Origin: Lamellibrachia satsuma
Lineage: Eukaryota; Annelida; Polychaeta; Sabellida; Siboglinidae
Direction of reading: 5' to 3'
NCBI GenBank assembly: GCA_033239005.1
Contig: BSQZ01000122.1
Coordinates: forward strand, 127,001-191,000
Length of the DNA: 64,000 nt
Positions within the stretch are counted from its first letter, which is position 1. The number at the start of each line of letters is the position of its first letter. This document shows positions 14,701 through 25,439 of this stretch, one piece after another. Below the pieces are notes generated by a model that was given only the letters and a program-made list of their open reading frames with translations, ran no database searches and was not told the DNA's origin. Both the position numbers and the translations under genes were made by a program.

Positions 14701-16012
14701 TACGCCCTGTATGGCTCTCTTCCCAACTATCCATAAACACTAAGATCCGTATTTTCAACACCAACGTTAAACCAGTTCTTCTCAATGGCTGTGAAACGTG
14801 GAAAACTACTCAGTCTCTCAACAACAAACTCCAAGTCTTCATCAACAGTCGCCTCCGATACATCCTTAAGGTATGGTGGCCTAACAAAATATCAAATAAA
14901 GAGCTCTGGAAGAAAACCAAACAGGAAGAAATAAGCACTACAATCAAGAGGAGAAAATGGAGCTGGATTGGCCACACACTCAGAAAAGATCCAACAAATA
15001 CAACCAAACAAGCACTGGACTATAACCCACAAGGAAAGAGAAGACAAGGAAGGCCAAAAATCAACTGGAGACGCTCAACACTACAAGATCTTGAAAAAGT
15101 GGGGGTCACCTGGCAAGAGGCCAAAGCTATAGCCCAGAAGAGAGTGAGGTGGAGAAACATGGTTGACGCCCTATGCTCCTGAAGGGGCCAAGAGGATTAA
15201 GTAAGTAAAGTAAGTAAGCAAATTTCTAAAATCCGTAATGTTTATCTGCAGTTGGTTTTTTAACCTCTTCTTTAGATAAATATCGTTGTATACAACTTTG
15301 GAAGCTACGATTTTCATAGATTTGTCGTCTGGCCGTGTGTGCATGCGTGCGTGTGTATGTGTGTGCGTGTGTGTGTGTGTGTTCGTGCGTGCGTGTGTGT
15401 GGGTGTGTTTGTGCGTGTGTGGGTGCATGTGTGTGGTTTGTCTTAGAAAAATATCAATCAAGTCATCAAACTGAAAGATTAGAGACCAAGAGATTGGATC
15501 GAAACCAAATATACATGACTCATTTTTTAATGCTTATAAATAAATATATATAAATAATAATAATTTATGAAGGTAGGGCACTGGAACATGGAATGAATAG
15601 TTACCGGGAATACATCAGTTTACTCAGACCCCGCGTGATGGCGTCACTACGCCCCACTCAGACTTAACATAGGACTTTGAAAAGATTGATCAAAATTGCC
15701 TTCCATGGTAAACGCCCACACGGCGAGCGGACAAAGAAGCCATTGATTTACCGAAAGTCCAGCAATGTTTTGTTTATGTGTAGCTCGCCCTCCTGAGGCA
15801 GTTGTCAACTTTGTTTCAATCATATTCATGCTGCTAGCATCTCGCAAAATGTTAATAATTTGTTCCATTAATATATTGCCTTCTGTGAGAACAAGTACAA
15901 GTACAATCTACACTGATCCTTTCACACGTGTCTTCTAGTTCTGCTATATCTCCAAAGAAAAACATATTTATCTTGATATTTTCATGCATATGTGTGTGTA
16001 TATATATATGTA

Positions 16013-16043
<31 letters not shown>

Positions 16044-17985
16044 CCTTCTTACAACCTTCTGTACATTATTTTAAATGAGGCCTAACTATTGCTTTATACA
16101 GGTATATTTTGCTCTTTTTCTTTATGTGTCATATGCATCCTAATCAACCCAAACATGTGATTACCCTTTGATGATTTTATAGAAATGGCTTGGTGCACCT
16201 ACCTTTTGGCGTCCACAGCAGACGGCGTTGCAACAAATGGCGGCTGACCAGATGGAAACGACGGATTGGATAAATAATAAGGCGATGATGCTGTAGACCA
16301 AGGCTTCGACGGAAGAGTTCTAATGTAAGAAACGTCACCATCATAATATAGTTGTTTGGTTGCATATAAGCGTCTTGTTGAAATATTTGTATATGACTTA
16401 GTGTACAAGGATTTATCAAAAATAAAATATCATAGATAATAACATTCAATACCATTAGAACATATTAAAAGACGCAATATATATTTTGTGTGTTGCCAAT
16501 AAATAATCAGTAAAATGAATACATTAAGATAAAGGACTGTAATCAACATCAATGATACTACCCGAATATTTTTTATTGAAAATGGGTTAGAGTCTGATAT
16601 TTAAAAGTTAAATTTAAACAAAACCAGCATTCCACCGACATCCCACCCTCAAATACTTTGTACCGGGAACGACCCGACACCATAATTAAACAGTGTGTGC
16701 GTGTTCCCATATCTTTCTTACCTCTTCGTTGTGCGAGTTGTAGGACACAAAAACGATAAAAAAAACCGCAGCCAAAACGGACGAGATAACAGACATCACC
16801 ATGAAGCCAATGATCTAGAAAAGTAGAAAATAATCATAATCGGTAATTGATCCACATACACACACGCACAGTGTTATCTAAGAAGTTGAGATGTGCAAGA
16901 TTCACTGTTTATAGTATATTTACCGGTAGGGGAGACTGATGTGTTTTACTCCCTTTCTACTCAGTAAATATAACTGCCGGTTATAGCTGCATGTGAGAGT
17001 ATGAATTCCCATCAATAAATAAAGTTATCACAGAAAATGTAGCTTGCTAGGGTGACGTTCATTCTTCCCACGCTAGGCAATAAACCAGTTACGTTAACCA
17101 CTACACGGAAAAAGCTCTTATGACACGTCTTTGACAAATAATAAGTGAAATGGGCACATACCATTCATGTGCCTGTATAGTTATGGTTATGCACTCTTTA
17201 ATAAGAAATATGATTACAAGGTAATACTTTCACAGACGTACTTGCACAGTACTTCTTTAAATAATTTAATTTCTAGATATATTATTTTCAACGTATCTCA
17301 TTTTGAAACGTAAAGTTCTTAGGCACATAATATTATTTGGATTTCATATACTATGTTTTGTAAACCTCTCACCAACCGACACTTTACTCACCGTACACGT
17401 CGTCTTGGCTGACCCAGCTGCAATTCCGCACAATCCAGCAATCATGAACTAATACACACAGAACGAATAGTGTCAGGTCCTATTTTCATCATGTTTTACC
17501 AACGACAAATAAACATCTGCATTTATTAAAACAATGCAGCGCATGCGCATATTGATTCCTCTCAGGGAATAAACGTCCAATTTGCTGCTGAAACAACAAA
17601 ACATTCCCCAACATGAGATCATAAATATTCACGATAATACTAAAAAACTGGTTTCTGTTTGCGCGCATGTGTATTTGTGTATTTGCATATTTGTCAACTG
17701 TATGTGTGACGAAAATTATAATGCGTATTTTCAGATATGATTTTCAAAAGTCATGTTTGTAATAATTAGACCCAACGACTTCCTGATCAGTCAATCAGTC
17801 AGTCTGTCAGTACCAAGCCAAAGTCAAGGTGCTCATCAATGTATGTATTTCGAGTGAGATGCTACTGTTCGTCTCTCTATGCAACCTGCTGTAGACCATG
17901 AGTCCCAAAATAGACGTCGGTGGTGCTACTCAGACAATGTCTACATGACAATTGCATGTCGTTTGTCGATAATTATACTTTTGTT

Positions 17986-18031
<46 letters not shown>

Positions 18032-18678
18032 CACAGTATTTCGGGAAAATGAGCATAGTTCACTAATGAAATTTGCAGTACGAGTATCGCTCTTTTCTCA
18101 CATATACCACAATGGCGCACGAAAACTACAGATCAGCATTATTTTGAGCCAACTGGCTCGAGAGAAAAAATATGTATGTAGCCCGTAGGCACACCTATTC
18201 ATAGCAACTTTCAATATTTATGTTACACGTAGCCGTAATACAGAGACATATATGAATTTAAAAAAAAATAACAATGTTAACCAAGTTTCCGGGGAAATCG
18301 ACCATATACATATTTGGCAAACAACTACTGCAATTAAATTAGTTCACTAAGAAAATCGCTGTTAAAACAAAATTTGTATTATTCAGTTATTCATTTACTA
18401 CGTTCGCCATTCTCTAAAGCCATTTGCCGTTAGACATAGATATGGTGCATTTGCAAACCAACGTCACCTTAAAACCAACTTACCATCGAACAGCTGGCGA
18501 AATGCATAAACATTGTGGACGCTGCAGTGTTGTAATTCATTGTGACGCCGATCATGAACAGTACGAAGCCAATTACGAACTGTTTCGCACCAAGAACGTA
18601 CGAAGATACGCTTGCGCACTTCGAGTGGAACTCTGGTGGTTCCGTGGCAGACACGACGACCACATTCTGGTTTGCCAT
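11595..18678 (-). CDS. MS4A/CD20-like four-transmembrane protein, 5 exons, 198 aa
   Basis: Exons on the minus strand: 18678-18484 (65 codons), 17448-17392 (19), 16814-16722 (31), 16319-16203 (39), 11729-11595 (44 plus TAA). Every junction is GT-AG (donors GTAAGT, GTGAGT, GTAAGA, GTAGGT; acceptors ending TTAG, CTAG, TTAG, GCAG) and every intron is phase 0, which is strong support for the model. The product has four hydrophobic helices: TM1 in LGAKQFVIGFVLFMIGVTM, TM2 spanning exons 1-2 (FASCSM|FMIAGLCGIAAG), a short polar hinge K-T-T-C, TM3 (IIGFMVMSVISSV), and TM4 with a Cys-rich end (AAICCNAVCCGRQ), then a polar cytosolic tail. The spacing and the pattern G-x-I-A-A-x2-K-T-T-C before TM3 resemble the MS4A/CD20-like superfamily of plasma-membrane tetraspans. 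A role in signalling or ion transport is inferred from the family only. The fourth intron hosts a full-length LINE in the opposite orientation. Confidence 0.8.
11883..15214 (+). mobile_element. Near-intact APE-type LINE with 13-bp target site duplication
   Basis: The 13-bp word TAAGCAAATTTCT stands at both 11870-11882 and 15215-15227. Between them lies a 3.33-kb LINE: a GC-richer 5' UTR containing a hairpin-like TACCTTGTCGTGGTAAGG, one long ORF, and a 3' end made of a short AAGTAAGT tandem tail instead of poly(A). The clean TSD, near-open ORF and full length point to a recent insertion in the last intron of the MS4A-like gene, antisense to it. The clade (RTE-like versus I/Jockey-like) cannot be fixed by eye. 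Confidence 0.88.
12155..15182 (+). pseudogene. LINE ORF: APE endonuclease plus reverse transcriptase, one frameshift
   Basis: The first ATG in frame is at 12155. The N-terminal third is an AP-like endonuclease with GCWNVRTL, ESRW, HCYAPT, GDMNAKIG, NQIDHI and SDHHLLVG, the last being the catalytic D-H pair. The central RT has GKAPGIDNIP, NWRGIMLL, QAGFRKDKS, VDFEKAFDS, GVRQGCLLSPLLF and the catalytic LDFADDLAL. The frame stops at 14512, and the following frame 14520-15182 carries on seamlessly with INVGKTKVM, YLGSNI and the C-terminal GRPKINWRR block. The shift is explained by one extra base in an A7 run at about 14465-14471. So the element is one nucleotide from an open ORF of roughly 1000 codons. 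Confidence 0.87.
15336..15436. repeat. (TG)n-rich imperfect microsatellite
   Basis: About 100 bp of TG with CG interruptions (TGCGTG). Confidence 0.92.
15650..16130 (-). mobile_element. Decayed CR1 3' fragment
   Basis: Degenerate match to the 3' end of the CR1 at 21.3 kb: shared order of the blocks AAGCCATTG, AGTCCAGCAAT, GTGTAGCTCGCC, TTTGTTCCATT, TCTGTGAGAA, and further on GGCCTAACTATTGCTTTATACAGG. A small TA array (about 16000-16042) interrupts it. No ORF remains. It lies in intron 4 of the MS4A-like gene. Confidence 0.68.
16203..16319 (-). CDS. MS4A-like exon 4 (TM4)
   Basis: 117-nt exon after acceptor TTACATTAG, ending AAG|GTAGGT. It begins NSSVEALVYS and contains a long hydrophobic segment ending in five cysteines within ten residues, possible palmitoylation sites. 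Confidence 0.76.
16722..16814 (-). CDS. MS4A-like exon 3 (TM3)
   Basis: 93-nt exon between TTTTCTAG and GTAAGA, 31 codons. A hydrophobic helix is followed by an Asn/Glu-rich loop (YNSHNEE), the expected large extracellular loop. Confidence 0.78.
17392..17448 (-). CDS. MS4A-like exon 2 (TM2), single copy
   Basis: 57-nt exon, acceptor GTATTAG, donor GTGAGT, encoding FMIAGLCGIAAGSAKTTCT. It is the unit that is repeated ten times at 8454-9130. Confidence 0.78.
17987..18026. repeat. (TA)n array in MS4A intron 1
   Basis: About 40 bp of TA repeats. Confidence 0.93.
18484..18678 (-). CDS. MS4A-like exon 1 (N-terminus, TM1, start of TM2)
   Basis: Start chosen at the ATG of MANQN (18678) because the same ATG and surrounding bases are kept in the inverted copy at 30158. 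An upstream in-frame ATG at 18705 is not conserved. The exon ends ATG|GTAAGT. Confidence 0.78.
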
Positions 18679-19680
18679 TGCTAGATTTACCGTAGCTAAG
18701 TACACAATCCTTCTCCGTCGAAGTATATGTCTACCAGTGTCGCGACATGCCAGCCCACACCTGTTCGAATCGGGTCAACGAGCATGACACATTCGTGGGG
18801 CGCCGTGCCAGGTCACCTTTGTACGAATCGGTCCAATGGCAATGGCCGTGACTCAGCATGGAGCGCCGTTCCTACAATACAACGTTTTTATTCTTAGAAC
18901 ACACAGTGATAGATTCATCAAGCCTGTCGTGGTCCTTGGCTTAGTTTCATAAACGTTCTGTGCGGTCCGAATGTACGTGTTCTCTCGATATTAGTTGATG
19001 AGATAAAGATTATTGCTATGACCAACATGTTTTCAACGTGGACACGCGGAGAAAACGTGACATTTTTACACGCTGCACGGGTAACATTCTGTCGATAGTT
19101 TACGGCTGTGAATAAACTATTATTCTCGCGATACCTATCGCGATTAAACTCGCGAAGGACAACGGCAGACGGTCATGCGACCTCCAACAAAGGCATGTAA
19201 CAGGAAGTAAACTTGTTGGAACTCCGCCAGGCATATCGATATGCACCGAACAAGCCACTTTGCGTTCAGTTTTCAGCCCAGACACGTATTTATCTTTTGC
19301 GGTATATATTACTTGAGGCACTATTTCCCAATTAGTCGGAGGCAACGCGTGGAATTGGTGATCGTCGTTTCATCAGATGGATCCACGTTCGTTGAAACAG
19401 CTTACCAAAATGAAATTATACTATCATAAGTAGCATAATCATATTATATATATTAATTGGAAAATTGGTCGCTTGGTACGTGCAACTAATAGAAGAGCCA
19501 ACAAGAAACGAGCTCACTCGGGTGATTCTTTTGCAGGCAGATTTGGTTACCGCATGTGGTGCTGGGTGCTGAACAGCAAGCGACCTGTACTATTGACCGA
19601 CAACCGCCAGAACGGTCATAGCCTATCGCGTCAGACACGCAATCTCGCAGCTGTGTTTCTTAACCCATGTTGACTCATTA
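18484..19680. repeat. Inverted duplication arm 1 (MS4A first exon and upstream)
   Basis: Matches, in reverse orientation, 28985-30316: exon 1, the CGAATCGG-rich upstream segment, the TATCGCGA region and the CGCAGCT/CACGCAATCTCG segment near 19640 all have counterparts in mirrored order. Identity is moderate with indels. It probably includes the promoter of the MS4A-like gene. Confidence 0.75.
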
Positions 19681-20123
19681 TAAGAAGTTACATCGACACT
19701 GAGTGTATCTAAAGGAGGCCTACTTAGTACAGTCCGACAAACTCACCATACTCTTGTTTACATTATCTTCAACATAATCGTGTACACCTTTTAAAATGTC
19801 AACCAATGCCCCTTAAACAAACATTTATATGCATATATCATGTGAGGAAAACTCTGTGGCGTAGGGGTATTTAGGATTTCAGAAGTAGGGCAAATGTCGG
19901 ATGTAAAATGTTTTTTAACAATGTATTTAAATTATTCAAATTCAGCATATCGCAAATGCTTACCCAAAAATAAAACGGGGTCACGAACTAATGCTGTTGT
20001 CAACCTGTGACAGGTGTCCCCTAAATTACACAAGCAACATGGAGTCTAATTTACCCCCGAAATAGACAACCACCATTCCAGTAAGGATGGTATTGATAAT
20101 ATGTTTGTGTAATCATAATATAA

Positions 20124-20126
<3 letters not shown>
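19681..20126. other. Spacer, no gene seen
   Basis: AT-rich sequence without readable exon, RNA or element signature. Confidence 0.3.

Positions 20127-20204
<78 letters not shown>
20127..20204. repeat. (TA)n array
   Basis: About 75 bp of TA repeats preceding a SINE. Confidence 0.95.
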
Positions 20205-20205
<1 letters not shown>

Positions 20206-20260
20206 CTAAATATTAGGTTGATGTTAAATCTAAAATAGCTAAGTTAAGTAATTATGCAGT

Positions 20261-20560
20261 GGGGCGCGGTGGCGTTGCGGTTATAAAGTCGGACTTTCAA
20301 TCGAGATAACCCGGGTTGGAATCCTCTCGCCGCCGTTTCAAAACGTTGGCAATTTTGTTCACCCCATGTTGCCACAGTTCTGCCTGGCTGCACACACATG
20401 TGGATATGTGCACGAATAGTCTTCGTGCAGAAAGTGCAGCGCGGCTGAATGCTTTCCAGAGAAGTCGAATTGTTGGAATGGCCAAGTAGACCTTTCTACA
20501 TTTACATCTAACGATGGTTCTATATTTCTTCTGCAATGCTTGTAAACTGGTCATCCAATT
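20261..20560 (+). mobile_element. tRNA-derived SINE
   Basis: The head resembles a tRNA gene: GGCGCGGTGGCGTTGCGG (A-box region, starting near 20263) and GGGTTGGAATCC (B box, 20313-20324), separated by a normal A-B distance. It does not fold into a convincing full cloverleaf, and the homologous body continues for about 230 bp. This is the architecture of a pol III SINE and not of a tRNA gene. Confidence 0.6.
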
Positions 20561-21258
20561 AAATAGCAGTCACTGTATTTCCATTGAACACCAACTCCTT
20601 CGCAATTATACATCCAAACAACCGAATAATATGAACATGTACAACAATAATTTATTACATGTGCTACGGCTGCGCCTCAACCCCAACCGACTTTATGTTC
20701 ACATAATTATATTAGCTTGATCTACAGTATAACGCTTAACATATTAATTTTACTTGATGCATTTACAACATCCTCAGGCTATTAATAGATAGGAGGAAAC
20801 GAATATACACTTTGATGTATGTTTAATAAACACGTACATTGTACAATAAACCGAATATATTCTACATGTACTGTAGTATACTGTAGTATCAATAGTCTGG
20901 ATTTATCTTTTGCCCCTTTGTTCAGTGGCGTACAGTAGTCTACACAAACAGTTCTGCCACATAGCGAACGGCACGGAGTTATATTTGCGTAATACAAAGG
21001 TGCCACCTGGTGACTAAGGTATAACTACTTGAGTGAATTACATTTCAGCGTAATTCCTCCAGTTAAGGTGGTTAAATATAGTATGTATATAACCGGTTTT
21101 ATGTTCGGATACAATTATATCATTGCGGATCACATTTTGTGAAAGTATAAGAATTTTAATACATGAACTAGCGAGATGTTCTGCAAGTAGGCAAGGTGTG
21201 ACACACGAATTCACGCCTCTGACATGTGCTAGACAGCTCGGAATATTCGTTGTATAAT
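20561..21258. other. Spacer, no gene seen
   Basis: AT-rich with several TATA-like runs. No exon or repeat family recognised. Confidence 0.3.
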
Positions 21259-21358
21259 TTAACAAGATTTAACAAGATTGCCATCTCGAACAACAAGTTC
21301 CAGATGGCAAGTGGACAAGGAAGCCATTGGCTTATCGAGAGTCCAACAATTTTCTCAT

Positions 21359-24171
21359 CTATGTGTAGTCCGCCCTTATCAGATATCTGTCAATCACACT
21401 ACTAGCATTAACACAATCGTTTGGCAGTTTGTTCCATTCATTTATCACCCTCTGTGAGAATGAGTACTTTCTCATGTCCAACCTACACTGCTCCTTAACT
21501 AATGCTGCTTTGTGTCCTCTGGTTCTACTGCCTTCTTTAAGTTTGAAGAACATATTCCTATCTACATCCTTATAAATGTTCACTATTTTAAACACTTATA
21601 TTTGGTCTCCTCTTAGTCTACTTGACTCTAGTGTTGTCAAACCACATTGTAATAAGCGACTTTCGTAACTAAGGTCTCTTAATTCTGGAATCATCTTAGT
21701 TGCTCTTCGTTGTATTCTTTCTAGCTTATCTATGTCTTTTTTACGATATGGCCTCCATGCTTGAATACAATATTCCAAATGTGGTCTAACTATTGCTTTG
21801 TACAGGGGTACAATTAGATGTTTCTCCTTATACGTGATAGTTCTCCTAATTAGTCCTAGAATTTGATTTCCTTTCGAAGCAGCAATCCCACATTGCTCTG
21901 AAACTTTCATGTCAGCATTAAATGTTACTCCTAAATCCTTTTCTTGTGTGGTTCTACCTAGTACAGCATCCCCCATTTTGTATTCCTCATCCATATTTCC
22001 ATGTCCTATGTGTATACATTTACACTTCCCAAAATTGAATAACATTTGCCATTTTTTTGACCATTTAACTAATTTGTCTAGATCATCCTGTAAACTTTGT
22101 TTATCTGTATCATTAGTAACCCTTCTGAATACTTTTGTGTCATCTGCAAATTTGAGTACTTTGCTAGATATGTCATTCTCCAAATCATTTATATATATTA
22201 AAAACAGTATAGGGCCTAACACTGATCCCTGTGGTACCCCACTCAAAACAGATTTCCAGTTTGAAATCTTACCATCTACTATTACTCTCTGTCTTCTGTG
22301 TGTAAGCCACTTTTCTATCCAGTTGATTACATCATTGCCTATACCATGGGCTTTTAGTTTAAGTAACAATCTTTGATGTGGCACTTTATCGAAAGCTTTC
22401 TGAAAATCTAAGTAGACAACATCCACTGGTGACCCGTGATCTACCCACTTTGTAATTTCTTCTAAAAAACATAAGAGATTGGTTAGACATGACCTTGCTT
22501 TTAGGAATCCATGTTGAGATGTATTTATTAATTTATGTTTTATGAGGAACTCCACCATGTGGTCTCTAATTAATGTTTCAAGTAATTTACATACAACTGA
22601 TGTTAAACTCACTGGTCTGTAATTTTCTGGCTTCTTCCTCGATCCCTTCTTAAACAACGGCGTAATGTTTGCTTCTTTCCATTCTAAAGGAACTGCAAGT
22701 GGTGTACTAATTTGATCAACAATTTCCTTTAGCAGTTTTGGTGGTATCCCATCAACTCCAGGTGATTTATTATCTTTCATCTTCTTAATTTTCTTTGCTA
22801 TCATTTCAGGAGTTACAAATAACTGCCCTAAATATTCTGATGTATTGCCCTCAAATTTAGTCAATGGAACTGGAAGTGAGCTGATATCTTCTGTGGTAAA
22901 AACTGAGCTGAAATACTCATTCAGGACCTCTGCCATTTGGAACCCATCTGAAATTATGTTTTCACTGTTGCTTTCCAGTGGTCCGACCTTATCTCGAACT
23001 TTCTGTTTACTCCTTACATAAGCATAGAAACTCTTGCTGTCATTTTTAATATTACCTGCCAATTTTTTTTCAAAGGTTCTTTTAGATTTTCTAATTTCAG
23101 TAGTAGCTAGGTTAAGTGCCTCTTTGTAGTTGGTGTAGTCTTCTACATTTCCAGTGTGTTTATAGACCTTCCACAGCATCTGTTTGTGAGCAATTTTTCT
23201 AATAGCTTCTTTTGACAGGTGTTTTTTCCTGGATCTTTTCCCTTGTTTTCTTAATGGAATAAATTTCTCAATAATGCCCTCAATCTCATATTTTAAACAA
23301 GTCCAGCATTCTGTTGCAGTCTTGTTCTTCAGCAAATTATTCCAATCTATATTTGCTAGATATGTTCTCATCACTTTATATCTGCCTTTGTTGAAGTTCC
23401 TCCTCCATTGTTTTTTATATGTATTCCCTGTTTTTACTTTTATATTAAAATGGATTTGGTTATGGTCACTTGAACCCAAAGGTTCGTGTACTTTAACATT
23501 GTCAACTAATTCATTTTGAGAAGACAAAATTAAATCTAACACATTCCCACATCTGGTTGGTTCCAAGATATGTTGAGTAAGGAAACAATCCTGTGTTAGA
23601 AGTAGAAACTGATGGTCGTCACCTCCAGCACTCTCTAATGATTCCCATGGTTAAAATCACCCATTATAACACATTCTCCCTTGCTCACCTCCCTTATCGC
23701 CTTTTGTAATTTTACATCTTCCTCTTGTCCTATGTTAGGACTACGATAAACTACTCCTATTGTTAATGTTGAGTTCCTGGTAACTATGTTACACCAAATT
23801 GCTTCCACACTATCTGCTTCACTTTTCAGTGTAATTTCATATGCTTGGATAGATTCTTTAATATACAAAATTACTCCACCTCCCCTTCTTTCTCGTCTAT
23901 CCTTCCTAAACATTACATAGCCTGTCAGTGCTAACTCAGCATCTATTATATCTTCATTTGCCCATGATTCTGTGATGCCTATTACATGAGGATCAATATC
24001 TGCTACCATAATGTCTAACTCACTTTTTTTATTTACTATGCTCCTGGCATTTAAGCATACACATTTAAGTTCATTGTCTGAAATTATTGGTGAACATTTC
24101 TTTGGATGTGTATCTGTAGTAGTACTCCTTTGAGTTTTCTCTGTCAGTTCCCCTTGCGCATCTAGTTTAAA
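21359..24171 (-). pseudogene. CR1 ORF2: endonuclease-reverse transcriptase, broken
   Basis: The frame is open from the UUUAAAC heptamer (24171) without any ATG before LNARSIVNKK (the endonuclease N-terminus); the first ATG is at 24009. Endonuclease motifs ITESW, RRGGGVILY, VVYRSP, GDFNHG and SDHNQIHF are seen. RT motifs are NKSPGVDGIP, NYRPVSLTS, HGFLKARS, VVYLDFQKAFDKV, GVPQGSVLGPILF and KFADDTK, followed by LEYCIQAWRPY and the C-terminal RGHK block. Lesions: a small frameshifting deletion near 23640, an in-frame loss of about 12 codons before PLEWKEANITP (about 22690), and a nonsense TAA at 21596-21598. The rest (21595-21359) continues in frame. Confidence 0.88.
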
Positions 24172-25259
24172 TAATCTATGGTACCTGTGCCCTCGTCGAC
24201 AACTCTGACAAACTCACACCCAAGAACTGCAGCGCCCTTCCCTGTCAGATGAAGTCCATCTCTCATGAAAAAGTCACCTCTTCCCACAAAGTTTAACCAC
24301 ATGTCTACGAAGCCTACTCCCTCCTCCATACATACCTTCTGTACCTGTGTGTTGATCGCCATCCTTCTACAGTTCCTATATTCCTCACCCCTGCCTCCCA
24401 TTGTTGGTAATATCCCCGACAATACGATCTGCCCAACTCTTGCCTCTTTAAGTGTCTTGATCAACCTCCTGTACTTACCAATGATGGCTGACGTTCCCTC
24501 CTTATCTGCATTGTTCGTTCCCACATGCACGAGAACAGCACCTCCCGTGCCACCACCCATGACCTGTCCTGCCTTCTCTGCTATATCCTCTACTTTTGCC
24601 CCTGGTAGGCATACTGTTATGTCATCTCCTCTATTTACAATTTGATCCACTTTCCTAATGATGGAATCCCCCATAAATACCCGGGCTTTCCTCGCTTTCC
24701 CCTGTGATACTACAGCGGCAAAGCTCCTTTCCTGTTGCGCACTACTAGTATGCCCCCTTTCTCTCCTATCATCAACCTTTACCGTCTTACCACCTGGCAA
24801 TCCCTCTCCACTCACCCGTTTACCTCTCTTTTGTTGCATTCTTTGCCTTCTGTCATCTTTCTTCTTCTTACCAGCTTTCTCCCTCACATTGCCACTGCTC
24901 TCCTTGTTCTCCTCGGTCATATCACCTCTGCTCTCCTCGGTCTCACCACCTCTGCTCTCCTCGGTCTCACCACCTCTGCTCTCCTCGGTCTCACCACCTC
25001 TGTTCTCGTCATTCTCACCACCTCTGTTCACTTCTGTCTCACCCTGCTCTGTCATCATCAAAATCATACGCCTTAGCTCAATCACCTGCTCCTGCAGACA
25101 TTTCACTGTAGTACACCCCCTACACACGAAATGGAAATCATCCGCCTGCACCTCCGCCCACGAATTTACACACCCGGACTTTGCATAGTCTATCCAGCTG
25201 TCGCAGCTAGAACATATCAAATTACGTTTTGCCTTTACTTGGCGTTTGCACGGCGCCAT
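24162..25259 (-). CDS. CR1 ORF1: zinc-finger plus SGNH esterase protein, 365 aa
   Basis: ATG at 25259. Residues 16-50 carry paired cysteines (CSSC ... C ... CRGC), a PHD-like finger. Residues 73-112 are an acidic tandem repeat of the octamer GGETEESR, encoded by 24-bp DNA repeats, followed by a Lys/Arg-rich linker (about 128-150). The C-terminal half is an SGNH esterase: GDSI at 197-200 (Ser nucleophile), GTNN at 247-250 and DGLH at 334-337, all intact. PHD plus esterase is the known ORF1 layout of CR1 elements, where the protein is thought to bind RNA and membranes or lipids. The ORF is fully open, unlike ORF2. Confidence 0.88.
   Translation of the reverse strand: MAPCKRQVKAKRNLICSSCDSWIDYAKSGCVNSWAEVQADDFHFVCRGCTTVKCLQEQVIELRRMILMMTEQGETEVNRGGENDENRGGETEESRGGETEESRGGETEESRGDMTEENKESSGNVREKAGKKKKDDRRQRMQQKRGKRVSGEGLPGGKTVKVDDRRERGHTSSAQQERSFAAVVSQGKARKARVFMGDSIIRKVDQIVNRGDDITVCLPGAKVEDIAEKAGQVMGGGTGGAVLVHVGTNNADKEGTSAIIGKYRRLIKTLKEARVGQIVLSGILPTMGGRGEEYRNCRRMAINTQVQKVCMEEGVGFVDMWLNFVGRGDFFMRDGLHLTGKGAAVLGCEFVRVVDEGTGTIDYLN
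24165..24171 (-). promoter_or_regulatory. Candidate -1 ribosomal frameshift site UUUAAAC
   Basis: On the minus strand ORF1 ends GAT TAT TTA AAC TAG. The heptamer T-TTA-AAC is in the canonical X-XXY-YYZ register, immediately before the stop. A -1 slip gives TTT AAA CTA GAT, which is exactly the frame of ORF2, open from here through the endonuclease. Downstream only weak stem candidates are visible by eye. Confidence 0.5.
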
Positions 25260-25439
25260 GTTAGAAATTAAATTGGTATTTGTTTATAATCCGTTTATAA
25301 TCAATTTATACTAGGTAGTCTTCACAAAGACTGTTTTTGTGTTGTAATACACACTTTATAGTATGTTACTTATGTCTTAATTAAATTTACAGCTACTGCC
25401 TTGCAACTTACTTTCTATGTAACAGCTGACTAACAAAAC

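Larger units (their letters stand above)
16575..17771. repeat. Segmental duplication copy B (of 7620-9433)
   Basis: Contains exons 2 and 3 of the MS4A-like gene with their introns, and the single-copy version of the TM2 exon. It is the shorter and probably ancestral arrangement. Confidence 0.88.

Noticed and set aside
16177..16455. Minus-strand ORFs in the two other frames of MS4A exon 4
   Set aside because: Only the frame starting at the TTAG acceptor gives the hydrophobic helix and continues in phase with the neighbouring exons.
20261..20335. Functional tRNA gene
   Set aside because: Same reason: tRNA-like head without a full cloverleaf, continuing into a SINE body.
24658..25188. 176-codon plus-strand ORF rich in L-L-S-S-V-S-P-P
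   Set aside because: Antisense of the acidic repeat of CR1 ORF1.
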